Below are positions 1 through 7,524 of a stretch of 64,000 nucleotides of DNA, in pieces. The translations under genes were made by a program, and so were the position numbers. This DNA comes from Clostridium ljungdahlii. GTDB taxonomy: Bacteria; Bacillota; Clostridia; Clostridiales; Clostridiaceae. Under the pieces are notes generated by a model. It was not told where the DNA came from and made no database searches. It saw nothing but the letters and a program-made list of their open reading frames with translations. Position 1 is the first letter of the stretch. Every line of letters starts with the position of its first letter. The DNA lies in NCBI RefSeq assembly GCF_001636845.1, contig NZ_LITT01000004.1:1-64000 (forward strand), written 5' to 3'.

Positions 1-251
1 CCTTATTTTGATTTTTTCTGCAAGATAATCATAAAGGAGATATCGGATGCTTTTCAATTTTTTTGCCAGTACATTGGTAATGCAATTAATGGTATTTTTA
101 ATTATTCACAAAAGTAGTGGTTGAACCTAAATTAATCCACGCTGTAGCAATAGAAATTATAGAAAAATACAAAATTGTATTAAACTTAGATGAAGTATGC
201 TTGGAAAGGCTCAATAAACTTCGCTCAAAAGTTGGAAATTGTATAATATAA
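1..251 (+). pseudogene. Unassigned coding-like remnant, frame-broken
   Basis: An open frame enters from the left edge and stops at 115-117. A second frame, offset by one base, opens at a GTG at 117 and runs 44 codons to a stop at 249-251. Read together they look like one protein tail broken by a frameshift near 113. The second part is rich in Glu, Lys, Ile and Leu and looks helical. I do not recognise the family. It ends about 20 bases before the domain V-VI end of a group II intron, so it could be degraded intron-borne or older host sequence. No reverse-transcriptase motif is visible. Confidence 0.25.
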
Positions 252-269
252 ATATATAAATAAATATTG

Positions 270-358
270 ATGGAACGCCGTATGAGTTGGAAACTCTCAT
301 GTACGGTGTGGAGGAGGGGAAAAGGCAAAGATTACTTCAAAGCCTTACCTATTCTATT
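270..358 (+). ncRNA. Group II intron 3' end (domains V and VI)
   Basis: Positions 276-309 fold as a domain V hairpin: arm CGCCGT+ATGAG, a GAAA-containing loop, arm CTCAT, a 2-nt GT bulge, then ACGGTG. This matches the catalytic domain V architecture with a CGC triad. Positions 311-355 form a domain VI-like stem (GGGGAAAAGGC pairing toward GCCTTACCT) with a candidate bulged branch-point A in TTACC, a few bases before an AT-ending 3' boundary near 357. Only the 3' part is in the window, and the preceding 250 bases carry no maturase, so the copy is ORF-less, truncated or degraded. Confidence 0.75.
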
Positions 359-426
359 ATCATATAATTAATATAGAATAGTAAATTTATGATTATCTGT
401 TTGAGATACAAAAAGGAGTGAATATT

Positions 427-768
427 ATGCCGAAAGAAGAAAAAGAGTTTTTTAATCCTAATACTTTAAGCTGGCATCGGCCAGAAGGTTATCCAGAGGG
501 AGTATTGGAATTAATAATTGCTGAGGATAAAAAAACAAATGAATTTACTAGACTTTTAAAATTTGCCCCAGGAACAGAGACAACCAATATTCTAACTCAT
601 GAGTGTTGGGAAGAAGTTTATATTATTGAAGGTGGTTTAATTTGCCATGACCAAGTATTTACTAAAGGAATGGTTGCAGTTAGACCACCAGGAATGAAAC
701 ATGGACCGTTTAAGGCTCCTGTAGGTGCGTTGACTTACGAAGTTCACTATCATCGTTCTAGAGATTAA
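427..768 (+). CDS. Small cupin-fold protein (ChrR-like cupin)
   Basis: This 113-residue protein is a single cupin barrel. The pattern HECWEEVYIIEGG at about residues 58-70, followed by GMKHGPF at about 90-96, supplies the His/Glu/His metal ligands of cupin motifs 1 and 2. The family includes ChrR-like anti-sigma cupins and small metal-dependent oxygenases or isomerases, so the reaction cannot be named. An in-frame GTG lies at 418, but AGGAG at 414-418 sits 8 bases before the ATG at 427, which decides the start. It stands alone just downstream of the intron end, so it may be the gene the intron landed beside. Confidence 0.8.
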   Translation: MPKEEKEFFNPNTLSWHRPEGYPEGVLELIIAEDKKTNEFTRLLKFAPGTETTNILTHECWEEVYIIEGGLICHDQVFTKGMVAVRPPGMKHGPFKAPVGALTYEVHYHRSRD

Positions 769-1320
769 TTGATTTGTTGTTATCCTTAATTTGTTTACAA
801 GTAAAAGTAAACATAGGAAAGAGATAATATCCACCTTAGCTATCTTCATATTCATGAAAATTAGTAAATTCTATCTACTGTCCACTCTCCCCTATTCCCT
901 GTCTTGATATAAATTAACTTTATCTTTAATAAATTCATTAAATGCCAAAATAACTGTTTTGCCATCGTAATATGCTCCATATTATTATTTCTTTATTTAT
1001 TAAAGGGTTTTTATTTTTTTTAGAGAATATATCTTTTAGAGAAAAATGGAATAGGAATTATTTAAAATCAAAGTCGACTTATTGTGACTTATAATCAACA
1101 TATTTATTTAAAGCATTAAAAATCAAGAATTTATTTTAATATAAATATAGTGTTCATACAACAGCTTGTATATAGATTTATAAAACAAATCTATATACTA
1201 CAATGCTTTATTTCTAAATTTTGTGGTTTTGTCACATATTTATGGATATAATATAATTATACATAGTATTATATAAAGGACATACCAAACAGGTGAAAGA
1301 AAATATTGGAGGATAATAAT
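769..1320. other. Long A+T-rich gap before the defence module
   Basis: No gene is supported here. A short stretch near 900-990 reads on the minus strand as a broken peptide tail with in-frame stops, probably decayed coding sequence. The only structured element is the palindrome at 1168-1198. The promoter of the ATPase gene must lie between it and 1320; TATAAT-like strings occur near 1250 but no clear -35 partner was found. Confidence 0.5.
1168..1198. repeat. Dispersed palindrome, copy 1
   Basis: Arms GTATATAGATTT and AAATCTATATAC pair perfectly around a 7-base loop (TATAAAAC region). The same inner core, ATAGATTTG/CAAATCTAT, recurs at 3911-3951 and 17609-17645. There is no U-tract, so an ordinary terminator is unlikely. 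Confidence 0.55.
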
Positions 1321-2574
1321 ATGTTAATAGAATTTAGTGCTCAGAATTTCCTCTCTATAAAGGATAGAGTAACTCTCAGTATGGTGGCTTCAAAAGATAA
1401 CTCTCATGAAGACAATATTATAAAAAATGCAAATAAAGATTTAAATGTTTTGAAAACAGCAGTACTATATGGAGCTAATGCATCTGGAAAAACAAATGTG
1501 TTAAAGGCTATAAGTTTTTTAACTGATTTTTTAGGAAAATCACATGAAATGCAGCAAGGTAAAAAAATTGAAGTTGAACCATTTAAACTTGATAGACCGT
1601 GCCTTGACAGTCCAAGTAAGTTTGATATTATATTTAAGACAGAAGGTATAAAGTATGCCTATGGTTTTTCAGCTACATCTGAAAAAGTTATTGATGAGTA
1701 TCTTTACTATTATCCAAATGGAAGACAGACAATAATTTTTGAAAGAGAAAATACTAATAATTATAAGTTTACTAATGATATAGAAAAACAAACTGCAATA
1801 AAAGATAAATTTAATTCACCAAATAAACTTTTTATTGCAGTTGCAAGCTTATGGGAATATGATAAAACTCAAATACCATTTAAGTGGCTTAATGACAATT
1901 TAATTGTTCTTATTCATCACAGTGATCTACAAGAATTAACAATGGATTTAATGAAATCAAATGAATCTATTAATAAGAGGGTTAAATCCTTATTAAAAAC
2001 CGTAGTTAGTGATATTGAAGATATAAAATTTACAGAAATTGAAGTGGATGTAAAGGATGATCCAATATTAAAATATTTAAATAAAGATGCAAAATCCAAA
2101 CTTTTGGGTAGTTCAAATAAACTTTCTAACATTAGTACGCTTCATAAAATGAATAACTCAGAAGAACTAGTAGAATTTGATTTGGATGAGGAATCAGATG
2201 GAACTAAGAAACTTTTTGGACTCCTTGGTGCGTGGTTTGAAGTATTAGATACCGGAGCAACGCTTGTTGTAGATGAACTTGATATAAGATTACACTCTAA
2301 ACTAACAAGATTTTTAGTAGAGCTATTTCACGATAAAGAAATAAACAAAAAAAATGCTCAACTTATTTTTTCAACTCATGATACTAACCTTTTAGATCAG
2401 GAAATTTTCAGAAGAGATCAAATATGGTTTACTGAAAAGAAAGAAGACAATAGTACAGATTTATATTCACTAGATGATTTTCCAGTTAGAAAAGATGCTG
2501 CAATTGAAAAAGGATACTTACAAGGAAAATATGGAGCTATTCCATATCTGAAAGGTGGCTTACAATGGCAGTAA
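1321..2574 (+). CDS. AAA family ATPase, RloA/AbiL-A-like defence protein
   Basis: This 417-residue protein is an SMC/OLD-like AAA ATPase. It begins with the typical 'LIEFSAQNFLSIKD' type of opening, has a Walker A GANASGKT at residues 51-58, and has a late Walker B LVVDELD near residue 320 followed by STHDTNLLD, the switch His of ABC/OLD-type ATPases. The partner gene overlaps it by 10 bases and encodes an RloB-type protein. That pair is the architecture of RloAB and of the lactococcal AbiL abortive-infection system. A TTG lies in frame at 1306, but GGAGG at 1308-1312 points to the ATG at 1321. Its role is inferred to be sensing phage or DNA and gating the partner. Confidence 0.8.
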   Translation: MLIEFSAQNFLSIKDRVTLSMVASKDNSHEDNIIKNANKDLNVLKTAVLYGANASGKTNVLKAISFLTDFLGKSHEMQQGKKIEVEPFKLDRPCLDSPSKFDIIFKTEGIKYAYGFSATSEKVIDEYLYYYPNGRQTIIFERENTNNYKFTNDIEKQTAIKDKFNSPNKLFIAVASLWEYDKTQIPFKWLNDNLIVLIHHSDLQELTMDLMKSNESINKRVKSLLKTVVSDIEDIKFTEIEVDVKDDPILKYLNKDAKSKLLGSSNKLSNISTLHKMNNSEELVEFDLDEESDGTKKLFGLLGAWFEVLDTGATLVVDELDIRLHSKLTRFLVELFHDKEINKKNAQLIFSTHDTNLLDQEIFRRDQIWFTEKKEDNSTDLYSLDDFPVRKDAAIEKGYLQGKYGAIPYLKGGLQWQ

Positions 2575-3314
2575 AAAGAAAAATTGTAGAATTATCAAGG
2601 GACAAGAGGAAAAAGCGTAAAATTAGACCTACAATTCTAATAATATGTGAAGGTAAAGATACTGAAGTAAATTATTTTAAAGAATTTAATCTCAAGTATG
2701 TTAATGTAGATGTAAAAGTTGCAGATAGTAAATCTGTGGGGAAAAATAAAAGTAGAAAAACTGATCCATCCCATCTTGTTGATAAGGCCATAGAATTTAT
2801 AGAAAACAAGTATGATATTAGCGAAGATGATGGTGATAGAGTATGGTGTTTAATTGATGTAGATATAGATTATAATACTGCAGATCCAACAAGCAAAAGA
2901 GCAGAAGAATTAGAAAAAGCCTATATAAAAGTTAAAAGGTATGCAAAAGGAAAAAAAGTATTTATACATTTAGGACTATCAAATCCATGTTTTGAACTTT
3001 GGTATCTGCTTCATTATACTTATACTATTGCCAATTTAAAAAGTTATGATGCTTTGAAGATAAAACTTGAGAAAGAAACTCCACTTAAAGATTACGAAAA
3101 AAATAAAAGTGTGTACAATATTATTGTAGATCATACAAATCAAGCAATTGAAAATTCTTTTAGGTTGAACAAGCACCATAAAGATTTAGGAAAAACTTTA
3201 ATTGATTATTCTAAAGCTCCACCTGAATTAAATATAAAAAATATAGTTGAAAGTAATCCAAATACAAGAATAGGTGAACTTGTTAAATATATTGAAGATA
3301 TTAATAAGGAATAG
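2565..3314 (+). CDS. RloB/AbiLii-like TOPRIM-type protein
   Basis: This 249-residue protein starts inside the 3' end of the ATPase gene (10-base overlap), with AGGTGG as ribosome binding site, so the two are translationally coupled. After a very basic N-terminus come TILIICEGKDTEVNYF, an acidic strand VWCLIDVDID, and LSNPCFELWYLLHY. These are the conserved blocks of the RloB family, whose Glu and Asp-x-Asp resemble the TOPRIM nuclease acidic centre. It is probably the effector nuclease of an abortive-infection pair. A hairpin at 3341-3374 follows the stop. The substrate (DNA or RNA, perhaps tRNA) cannot be read from sequence. Confidence 0.78.
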   Translation: MAVKRKIVELSRDKRKKRKIRPTILIICEGKDTEVNYFKEFNLKYVNVDVKVADSKSVGKNKSRKTDPSHLVDKAIEFIENKYDISEDDGDRVWCLIDVDIDYNTADPTSKRAEELEKAYIKVKRYAKGKKVFIHLGLSNPCFELWYLLHYTYTIANLKSYDALKIKLEKETPLKDYEKNKSVYNIIVDHTNQAIENSFRLNKHHKDLGKTLIDYSKAPPELNIKNIVESNPNTRIGELVKYIEDINKE

Positions 3315-3340
3315 AACCTATAGATTAGTGATTTTATTAG

Positions 3341-3374
3341 AGAACCAGTACTTACCATAGGGGTACTGGTTTCT
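3341..3374 (+). terminator. Hairpin after the defence pair
   Basis: AGAACCAGTAC and GTACTGGTTTCT pair around a GC-containing loop 27 bases after the stop codon of the RloB-like gene. The following tract is only moderately U-rich, so termination is plausible but not strong. Confidence 0.55.
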
Positions 3375-3376
3375 AA

Positions 3377-3480
3377 CTATTTATATATAACATTATTCAA
3401 CTTATCCGCTGCCTCTTTATTCATATCCTTAAGTGCATGAGAATACAAATCCATGGTTATGGAGAATATAGACAGATTTG
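3377..3480 (-). pseudogene. Tyrosine integrase C-terminal scar
   Basis: Read on the minus strand this stretch encodes SITMDLYSHALKDMNKEAAD, a few more residues, and a stop at 3377-3379. The Tyr-Ser-His context preceded by 'TMDxY', followed by a helical 'KEAADKLN' tail, is the C-terminal end of phage/ICE tyrosine recombinases, where the Tyr is the nucleophile. Nothing upstream continues the catalytic domain. The fragment begins three bases from the defence-module terminator, suggesting the module was part of an integrated element. Confidence 0.6.
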
Positions 3481-3504
3481 TGTAAAATAGATTTGATTTA
3501 GTTT

Positions 3505-3544
3505 TATATAACTGGAAATTTTGATTTTCAGTTATATTTTTTTA
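3505..3544 (+). terminator. Rho-independent terminator-like hairpin
   Basis: TATAACTG (3507-3514) pairs with CAGTTATA (3529-3536) and is followed by a run of seven T. It has the form of a plus-strand terminator but lies 190 bases beyond the last recognised gene, so it may end a lost gene. Confidence 0.6.
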
Positions 3545-3649
3545 TATTTGAGTAATACTAATACTGATTAATATTACATTCTTATTGTTTGTATAATATA
3601 CTTAATTATGCAATAAAATAAGAAAAAATATAAAAATTTTAACTAAATC

Positions 3650-3886
3650 TTAGATTATCTCTTCACCTAGTTTATCATTAAACACAATCGTCAATTGTGC
3701 TAATGTCATCCCCCAATTTTGAGATGGAGAAGTCCATTTTTCCATGACTTTCTCAGTAGCTAGGTAAAGAGATTTTCTAAGTGCTTCATCATTTGAAAAC
3801 ACTGTTCTTGTCTTCGTAAACTTTCTAAGCTGTCTGTTGAAACCATCTGAAACTCCTCCTAATTTATTTAAGAATATTGTCCCAAA
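3650..3886 (-). pseudogene. IS256-family transposase C-terminal fragment
   Basis: The minus strand encodes about 75 residues including GGVSDGFNRQLRKFTKTR, a middle block EALRKSLYLATEKVMEKW, and SQNWGMTLAQLTIVF, ending at a stop at 3650-3652. This is the characteristic C-terminus of IS256/Mutator transposases ('NRxLRKxTK ... LYLA ... KW ... NW'). The DDE catalytic part is absent, so it is a dead remnant. It lies between the integrase scar and the enoate-reductase gene. Confidence 0.8.
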
Positions 3887-3910
3887 TCTTCCATTCCATT
3901 ATACAAAAAT

Positions 3911-3951
3911 AATGGGTATAGATTTGGTTTTTATACAAATCTATACCCATT
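3911..3951. repeat. Dispersed palindrome, copy 2
   Basis: Perfect arms AATGGGTATAGATTTG and CAAATCTATACCCATT flank a 9-base loop. The core matches copies at 1168 and 17609. A second small dyad, GTTTCTA/TAGAAAC, follows at about 3961-3983. It lies 73 bases beyond the stop of the enoate-reductase gene (minus strand), but neither side has a U-tract. Confidence 0.6.
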
Positions 3952-4023
3952 CCCTATACAGTTTCTAATTTAAAACTAGAAACCGTACAACATAAACTTT
4001 TTATTTTTTAATTGGTTATATAA

Positions 4024-5979
4024 TTATATTTCTACTGCTATATCAAATGCATTCTTGTTTGCCTTACGTACTGTTCCTACTCTATCAGCATCTCCGACAA
4101 TATATGTGTCTACTGGTAAAATGGGCATGATTTCTTCTGCTAATTTATTCTGTGATTTCAAACCTAAGGCAATAACAATTGAATCCGCTTCGATAATTTT
4201 TCTATTGCCTTCTTGGTCTTCTATAACAACACCATTATCTAAGAATTCAATTATTTTACTGCTTCCAACTAATTTAACTTTACTTTCTTCTACTTCATCA
4301 AATAATGCTTTTCTTGTAATTCCAAACATACTTTCACAGAATTTTTCTGCTGGAATCATATCAATTACTGTAACTTCCTTTCCTTCTCTAGCAAGTCCTA
4401 CAGCGCCTTCAATTCCAGAAAGGCCTCCACCACATATAATAACATTTTTTCCAATATTCACATTACCATTTTCCACATCTCTTAGCATTTTGACATTTTC
4501 TTTATCGATTCCCTTAATATTAGGACGAATATATGTCGAACCTGTTGCAATAATGACTGCATCTGGCTTCTCTTGCTCTACTAATTCCTTAGTCACTTCA
4601 GTGTTAAGCTTAATTTTTGCTCCAGATTTCATAGTCGTATCTACATTCCATTTAGTATAATCTCTCATTAAATTTTTAAAGGACACTGCACCTGCATCTA
4701 ATAGTAAACCACCCAATTGATTTGATTTCTCATATAAAGTAACATCATGTCCTCTCTTAATTAATGTTTGAGTTGCCTGCATACCTGCTGGTCCTCCACC
4801 AATTATCATTACTTTTTTCCTAATTTTTGTTGGTTGAATGTCCTTGTACTTAAACTCACGACCTACAACTGGATTTACTGCACAACGTACTGGAAAACCA
4901 TTGAATATTTTGCCACAGCCATCCATACATCGTAAGCAAGGACGAATATCTTCGTTTTCACCACGTACGGATTTTTTAATCAAATCTGGATCTGCCATAA
5001 GTGAACGACACATACCAACAACGTCGGCCTTACCTGATGCAATAATTTCTTCTGCCTCTTCTAAAGTAAAGATATTTCCAACTACAGATACTGGAATATC
5101 AATTGCTTTTTTAACAGCTTCTGCATATTTTACATTTTGCATACGTTCTTGCAGATATAAAGGTACAGAATATTTAACACCTGGTTCAACAAACACATTT
5201 CCACAAGAAATATGTGCCATATTGATATATTTTTGTGCCTCTTTTAAATAAGCAATTGTTTCTTCAATATGAATACCATCATGTCCTGTCATCTCATCTC
5301 CACTAACACGCATTTCTAATGGAAAATCAGGTCCCACTACTTCTCTAATACCTTTTATAATCTCTAATGGAAAACGCATACGATTTTCCATGCTGCCACC
5401 ATATTCATCTGTACGCAAATTACTAGAACGTGATAAAAATTGTCCTAATAAATTGTTATGACCACTATGAATAAAAATAGCATCAAAACCAGCACGTTTA
5501 ACCCTGCTTGCACAATCTTTAAATTGATTAATAACATGATCCATATCAGCACGATCCATAACTTTTAAATCTTGCATACGACCTGGCGTTGGTATATATG
5601 AAGGTGCAAATCCTGGTTTTACATTCATAGAAGGAACGCCACCTCGTCCAGCATGAGCTAACTCAATAGAAAGTTTCGCTCCATATCTGTGTGCCTCTTC
5701 CACCAACAATGAAAGTCCTGTCATATATTTATCATGATGTACATTTAATTCACCATAAAAACATACAGCTCTCTCCCAGTCTACTTGTGTATCTCCAATT
5801 ATTACCTGCGATACACCTGAACGTGCTTGCATTCCAATAAATTCAACAGCCTCTTCTGTTACTTCCCCTTCAGCATTAGATAAGCAACTAACCATTGGTG
5901 TAAATTCTAATCGATTCTTTAATGTTGTATTTCCAAATTTTAATGTTTGAAATACATGTGGATATTTAGTGATGTTCAT
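4024..5979 (-). CDS. 2-enoate reductase family FMN/4Fe-4S/FAD oxidoreductase
   Basis: This 651-residue protein has the full three-part layout of clostridial enoate reductases (FldZ, Enr, BaiH types). Residues 1-340 are an Old Yellow Enzyme FMN barrel with substrate-site His in HSGHNN (171-176) and the family strip SRSSNLRTDEYGGS. Cys348, 351, 355 and 366 bind a 4Fe-4S cluster. From residue 390 there is an FAD domain (GGGPAGM, 394-400) and a second dinucleotide fold (CGGGLSGIEGA, about 515). Such enzymes reduce the C=C bond of 2-enoates such as cinnamate, with NADH. A divergent LysR gene shares the promoter region and probably controls it. The exact substrate is not readable. Confidence 0.85.
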   Translation of the reverse strand: MNITKYPHVFQTLKFGNTTLKNRLEFTPMVSCLSNAEGEVTEEAVEFIGMQARSGVSQVIIGDTQVDWERAVCFYGELNVHHDKYMTGLSLLVEEAHRYGAKLSIELAHAGRGGVPSMNVKPGFAPSYIPTPGRMQDLKVMDRADMDHVINQFKDCASRVKRAGFDAIFIHSGHNNLLGQFLSRSSNLRTDEYGGSMENRMRFPLEIIKGIREVVGPDFPLEMRVSGDEMTGHDGIHIEETIAYLKEAQKYINMAHISCGNVFVEPGVKYSVPLYLQERMQNVKYAEAVKKAIDIPVSVVGNIFTLEEAEEIIASGKADVVGMCRSLMADPDLIKKSVRGENEDIRPCLRCMDGCGKIFNGFPVRCAVNPVVGREFKYKDIQPTKIRKKVMIIGGGPAGMQATQTLIKRGHDVTLYEKSNQLGGLLLDAGAVSFKNLMRDYTKWNVDTTMKSGAKIKLNTEVTKELVEQEKPDAVIIATGSTYIRPNIKGIDKENVKMLRDVENGNVNIGKNVIICGGGLSGIEGAVGLAREGKEVTVIDMIPAEKFCESMFGITRKALFDEVEESKVKLVGSSKIIEFLDNGVVIEDQEGNRKIIEADSIVIALGLKSQNKLAEEIMPILPVDTYIVGDADRVGTVRKANKNAFDIAVEI

Positions 5980-6085
5980 ATCAATTGCCTCCTGTTAATT
6001 TTATAACAATTCTAACTCTAAAATATCACCATGCATATCAAAATTATATTGTATATCAACAAAAAATATCTGTGCTTATAGTAAA

Positions 6086-6115
6086 TTGACTAATTATATT
6101 TCAATGTAATATAAT
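6086..6115 (+). promoter_or_regulatory. LysR gene promoter in a divergent control region
   Basis: TTGACT (6086-6091), an 18-base spacer and TATAAT (6110-6115) lie 43 bases before the TTG start of the LysR gene. The 178-base region between the divergent genes is where a LysR regulator would bind; several A+T-rich half-dyads are present but no single operator stands out. Confidence 0.55.
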
Positions 6116-6157
6116 TGTAATCGTATAGAGTCGTTATTTCACAAGGGGATGAGATAA

Positions 6158-7042
6158 TTGAAAATTCAATATTTTAAATATTTCTTAGAAATCTGTAATT
6201 GTAAATCTATCTCCAAATCAGCAAAAAATCTCTATATCTCTCAACAAGCCTTAAGCTCAGCTATAAAAAATTTAGAAAACGATTTAGGTGCTTCTCTATT
6301 TATTCGTAATCAATCCGGGGTAGTTCTAACACCTTATGGAGAAAGCTTTAAAAAACATGCCACTCAAATTATATTACAGATGGAATCAATCGCTAAAGAT
6401 TTTAAACAAATTCGAAAAGAAGAAAAACATGTCTTAAATATAGCAATATCTTTTGGTGTTATTAGTGCACTTCCAGACAAATATATTGAAAACTTTAAAT
6501 TACTACATCCAAATATTATTTTAAATATCACTGAATACCAAGACATTCCCTGCGAAGAAGCTATACTTAATGGACATGAAGATATTGGCTTCAGCATTGC
6601 ACCAATTGATGAAACATCTTTTGATTCTCAAACTATTTTAAAGAATAAGATGTGTATTCTTGTAAGTACAGATAATCCATTATCACAAAATGATGAACTA
6701 GATTTTCATCAATTAAAAAATGAACAGTTCTTACTATTAAATAGTAATTTTAAATTAAGGCATAATTTCATTAAAAAATGTAGAGAAGCTGGTTTTGAGC
6801 CAAAAATCTACTTAGAAACTATGGAATTAATTCTAATACATAATTTTAGTAGATTGAACAAAGGTATTGGTGTGGGTGTTCACTTTATAGGCATGGATGT
6901 AGCAGATGTAAAAGCCATTCCATTTAGCACTCCGGATTGTACATGGGAAGTATGTCTAATAACCAAAAAGAACCGTCCACTTACACCTGCTATGAAATGC
7001 TTTTTGAACTATGTGAATAACCAAAAATATCATATTATATAA
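6158..7042 (+). CDS. LysR-family transcriptional regulator
   Basis: This 294-residue protein has an N-terminal winged helix (YFLEICNCKSISKSAKNLYI, then SQQALSSAIKNLE, residues about 7-42). A periplasmic-binding-like effector domain follows from about residue 90. It starts with TTG at 6158, preceded by AAGGGGA at the right distance; no ATG alternative is available upstream. It is transcribed away from the enoate reductase, the classic arrangement for a LysR activator responding to the substrate of the neighbouring enzyme. Confidence 0.88.
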   Translation: MKIQYFKYFLEICNCKSISKSAKNLYISQQALSSAIKNLENDLGASLFIRNQSGVVLTPYGESFKKHATQIILQMESIAKDFKQIRKEEKHVLNIAISFGVISALPDKYIENFKLLHPNIILNITEYQDIPCEEAILNGHEDIGFSIAPIDETSFDSQTILKNKMCILVSTDNPLSQNDELDFHQLKNEQFLLLNSNFKLRHNFIKKCREAGFEPKIYLETMELILIHNFSRLNKGIGVGVHFIGMDVADVKAIPFSTPDCTWEVCLITKKNRPLTPAMKCFLNYVNNQKYHII

Positions 7043-7071
7043 CATCTTTTAATAAAAGGCTCGTTTTATAA

Positions 7072-7193
7072 AAGAAATTACAGATGAAATTTGGAAATAA
7101 ATAAACATAAAAACTAATATAAAGATTTACGCTGAAATTAATAAAGATAAGAATATGAGTGAATACTCTAGGATTAATGATATGTTTGAATAA
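7072..7193 (+). pseudogene. Possible second integrase C-terminal scar
   Basis: One frame reads through an internal stop and then gives INIKTNIKIYAEINKDKN followed by about 15 residues to a stop at 7191-7193. The 'NIKTTMKIYAE' type of string with the Tyr nucleophile resembles the end of tyrosine recombinases ('HxNIxTTxxxYA'). It lies 140 bases from the tRNA-Leu gene, a common attachment target. The match is short and carries an in-frame stop, so confidence is low. Confidence 0.35.
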
Positions 7194-7200
7194 TTATCAT

Positions 7201-7224
7201 AGAGCTTTTAACAAGGCTCTTTTT
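7201..7224 (+). terminator. Terminator-like hairpin
   Basis: AGAGC and GCTCT pair across a 9-base loop and are followed by TTTTT. It would end transcription from the LysR gene or from the decayed frame in front of it. Confidence 0.5.
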
Positions 7225-7273
7225 ACTACATCTAAATTTAATTCTAGTTGTTGCAAATATTGTTGCAAACTAA

Positions 7274-7320
7274 CAAAAATGGCTGTATTAAATAGTCTTT
7301 AAACTAAGTAATACAGCCAT
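7274..7320 (-). terminator. Terminator of the tRNA-Leu transcript
   Basis: ATGGCTGTATTA (7279-7290) and TAATACAGCCAT (7309-7320) are perfect 12-base arms. On the minus strand the hairpin is followed by TTTTTG. It begins 14 bases beyond the CCA end of the tRNA and is therefore its intrinsic terminator. Confidence 0.8.
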
Positions 7321-7333
7321 TCGTTGATATTCA

Positions 7334-7420
7334 TGGTGCCGGAGGCGGGAGTCGAACCCGCATGTTGTCACCAACGACGGATTTTGAATCCGTTGCGTCT
7401 GCCAATTCCACCACTTCGGC
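7334..7420 (-). tRNA. tRNA-Leu (anticodon CAA)
   Basis: The 87-nt minus-strand sequence starts GCCGAAG and ends CTCCGGC-ACCA, so the acceptor stem pairs and CCA is encoded. The anticodon arm is ACGGA-TTCAAAA-TCCGT, giving anticodon CAA for UUG codons. A long variable arm (CGTTGGTGACAACATG region) and the T-arm GGGTTCGACTCCC confirm a class II leucine tRNA. Confidence 0.95.
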
Positions 7421-7524
7421 ATATCTGTATCCGCTGTTAATTTCTATACTTTAGCGGTTAACATATAATATGATAACAGGTGCTAACACATTTGTCAAGT
7501 TAGAATTTTTAAAAAAAATAATAA

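Noticed and set aside
4055-4660. Long plus-strand open frame opposite the enoate reductase gene
   Set aside because: It is a shadow of the real minus-strand gene, with no ribosome site and a low-complexity Ser/Ile/Leu-rich protein.
7248-7270. GTTGTTGCAAAT/TTGTTGCAAAC direct repeat near tRNA-Leu as an attachment core
   Set aside because: It does not match the tRNA 3' end and no second copy at a plausible element boundary was found.
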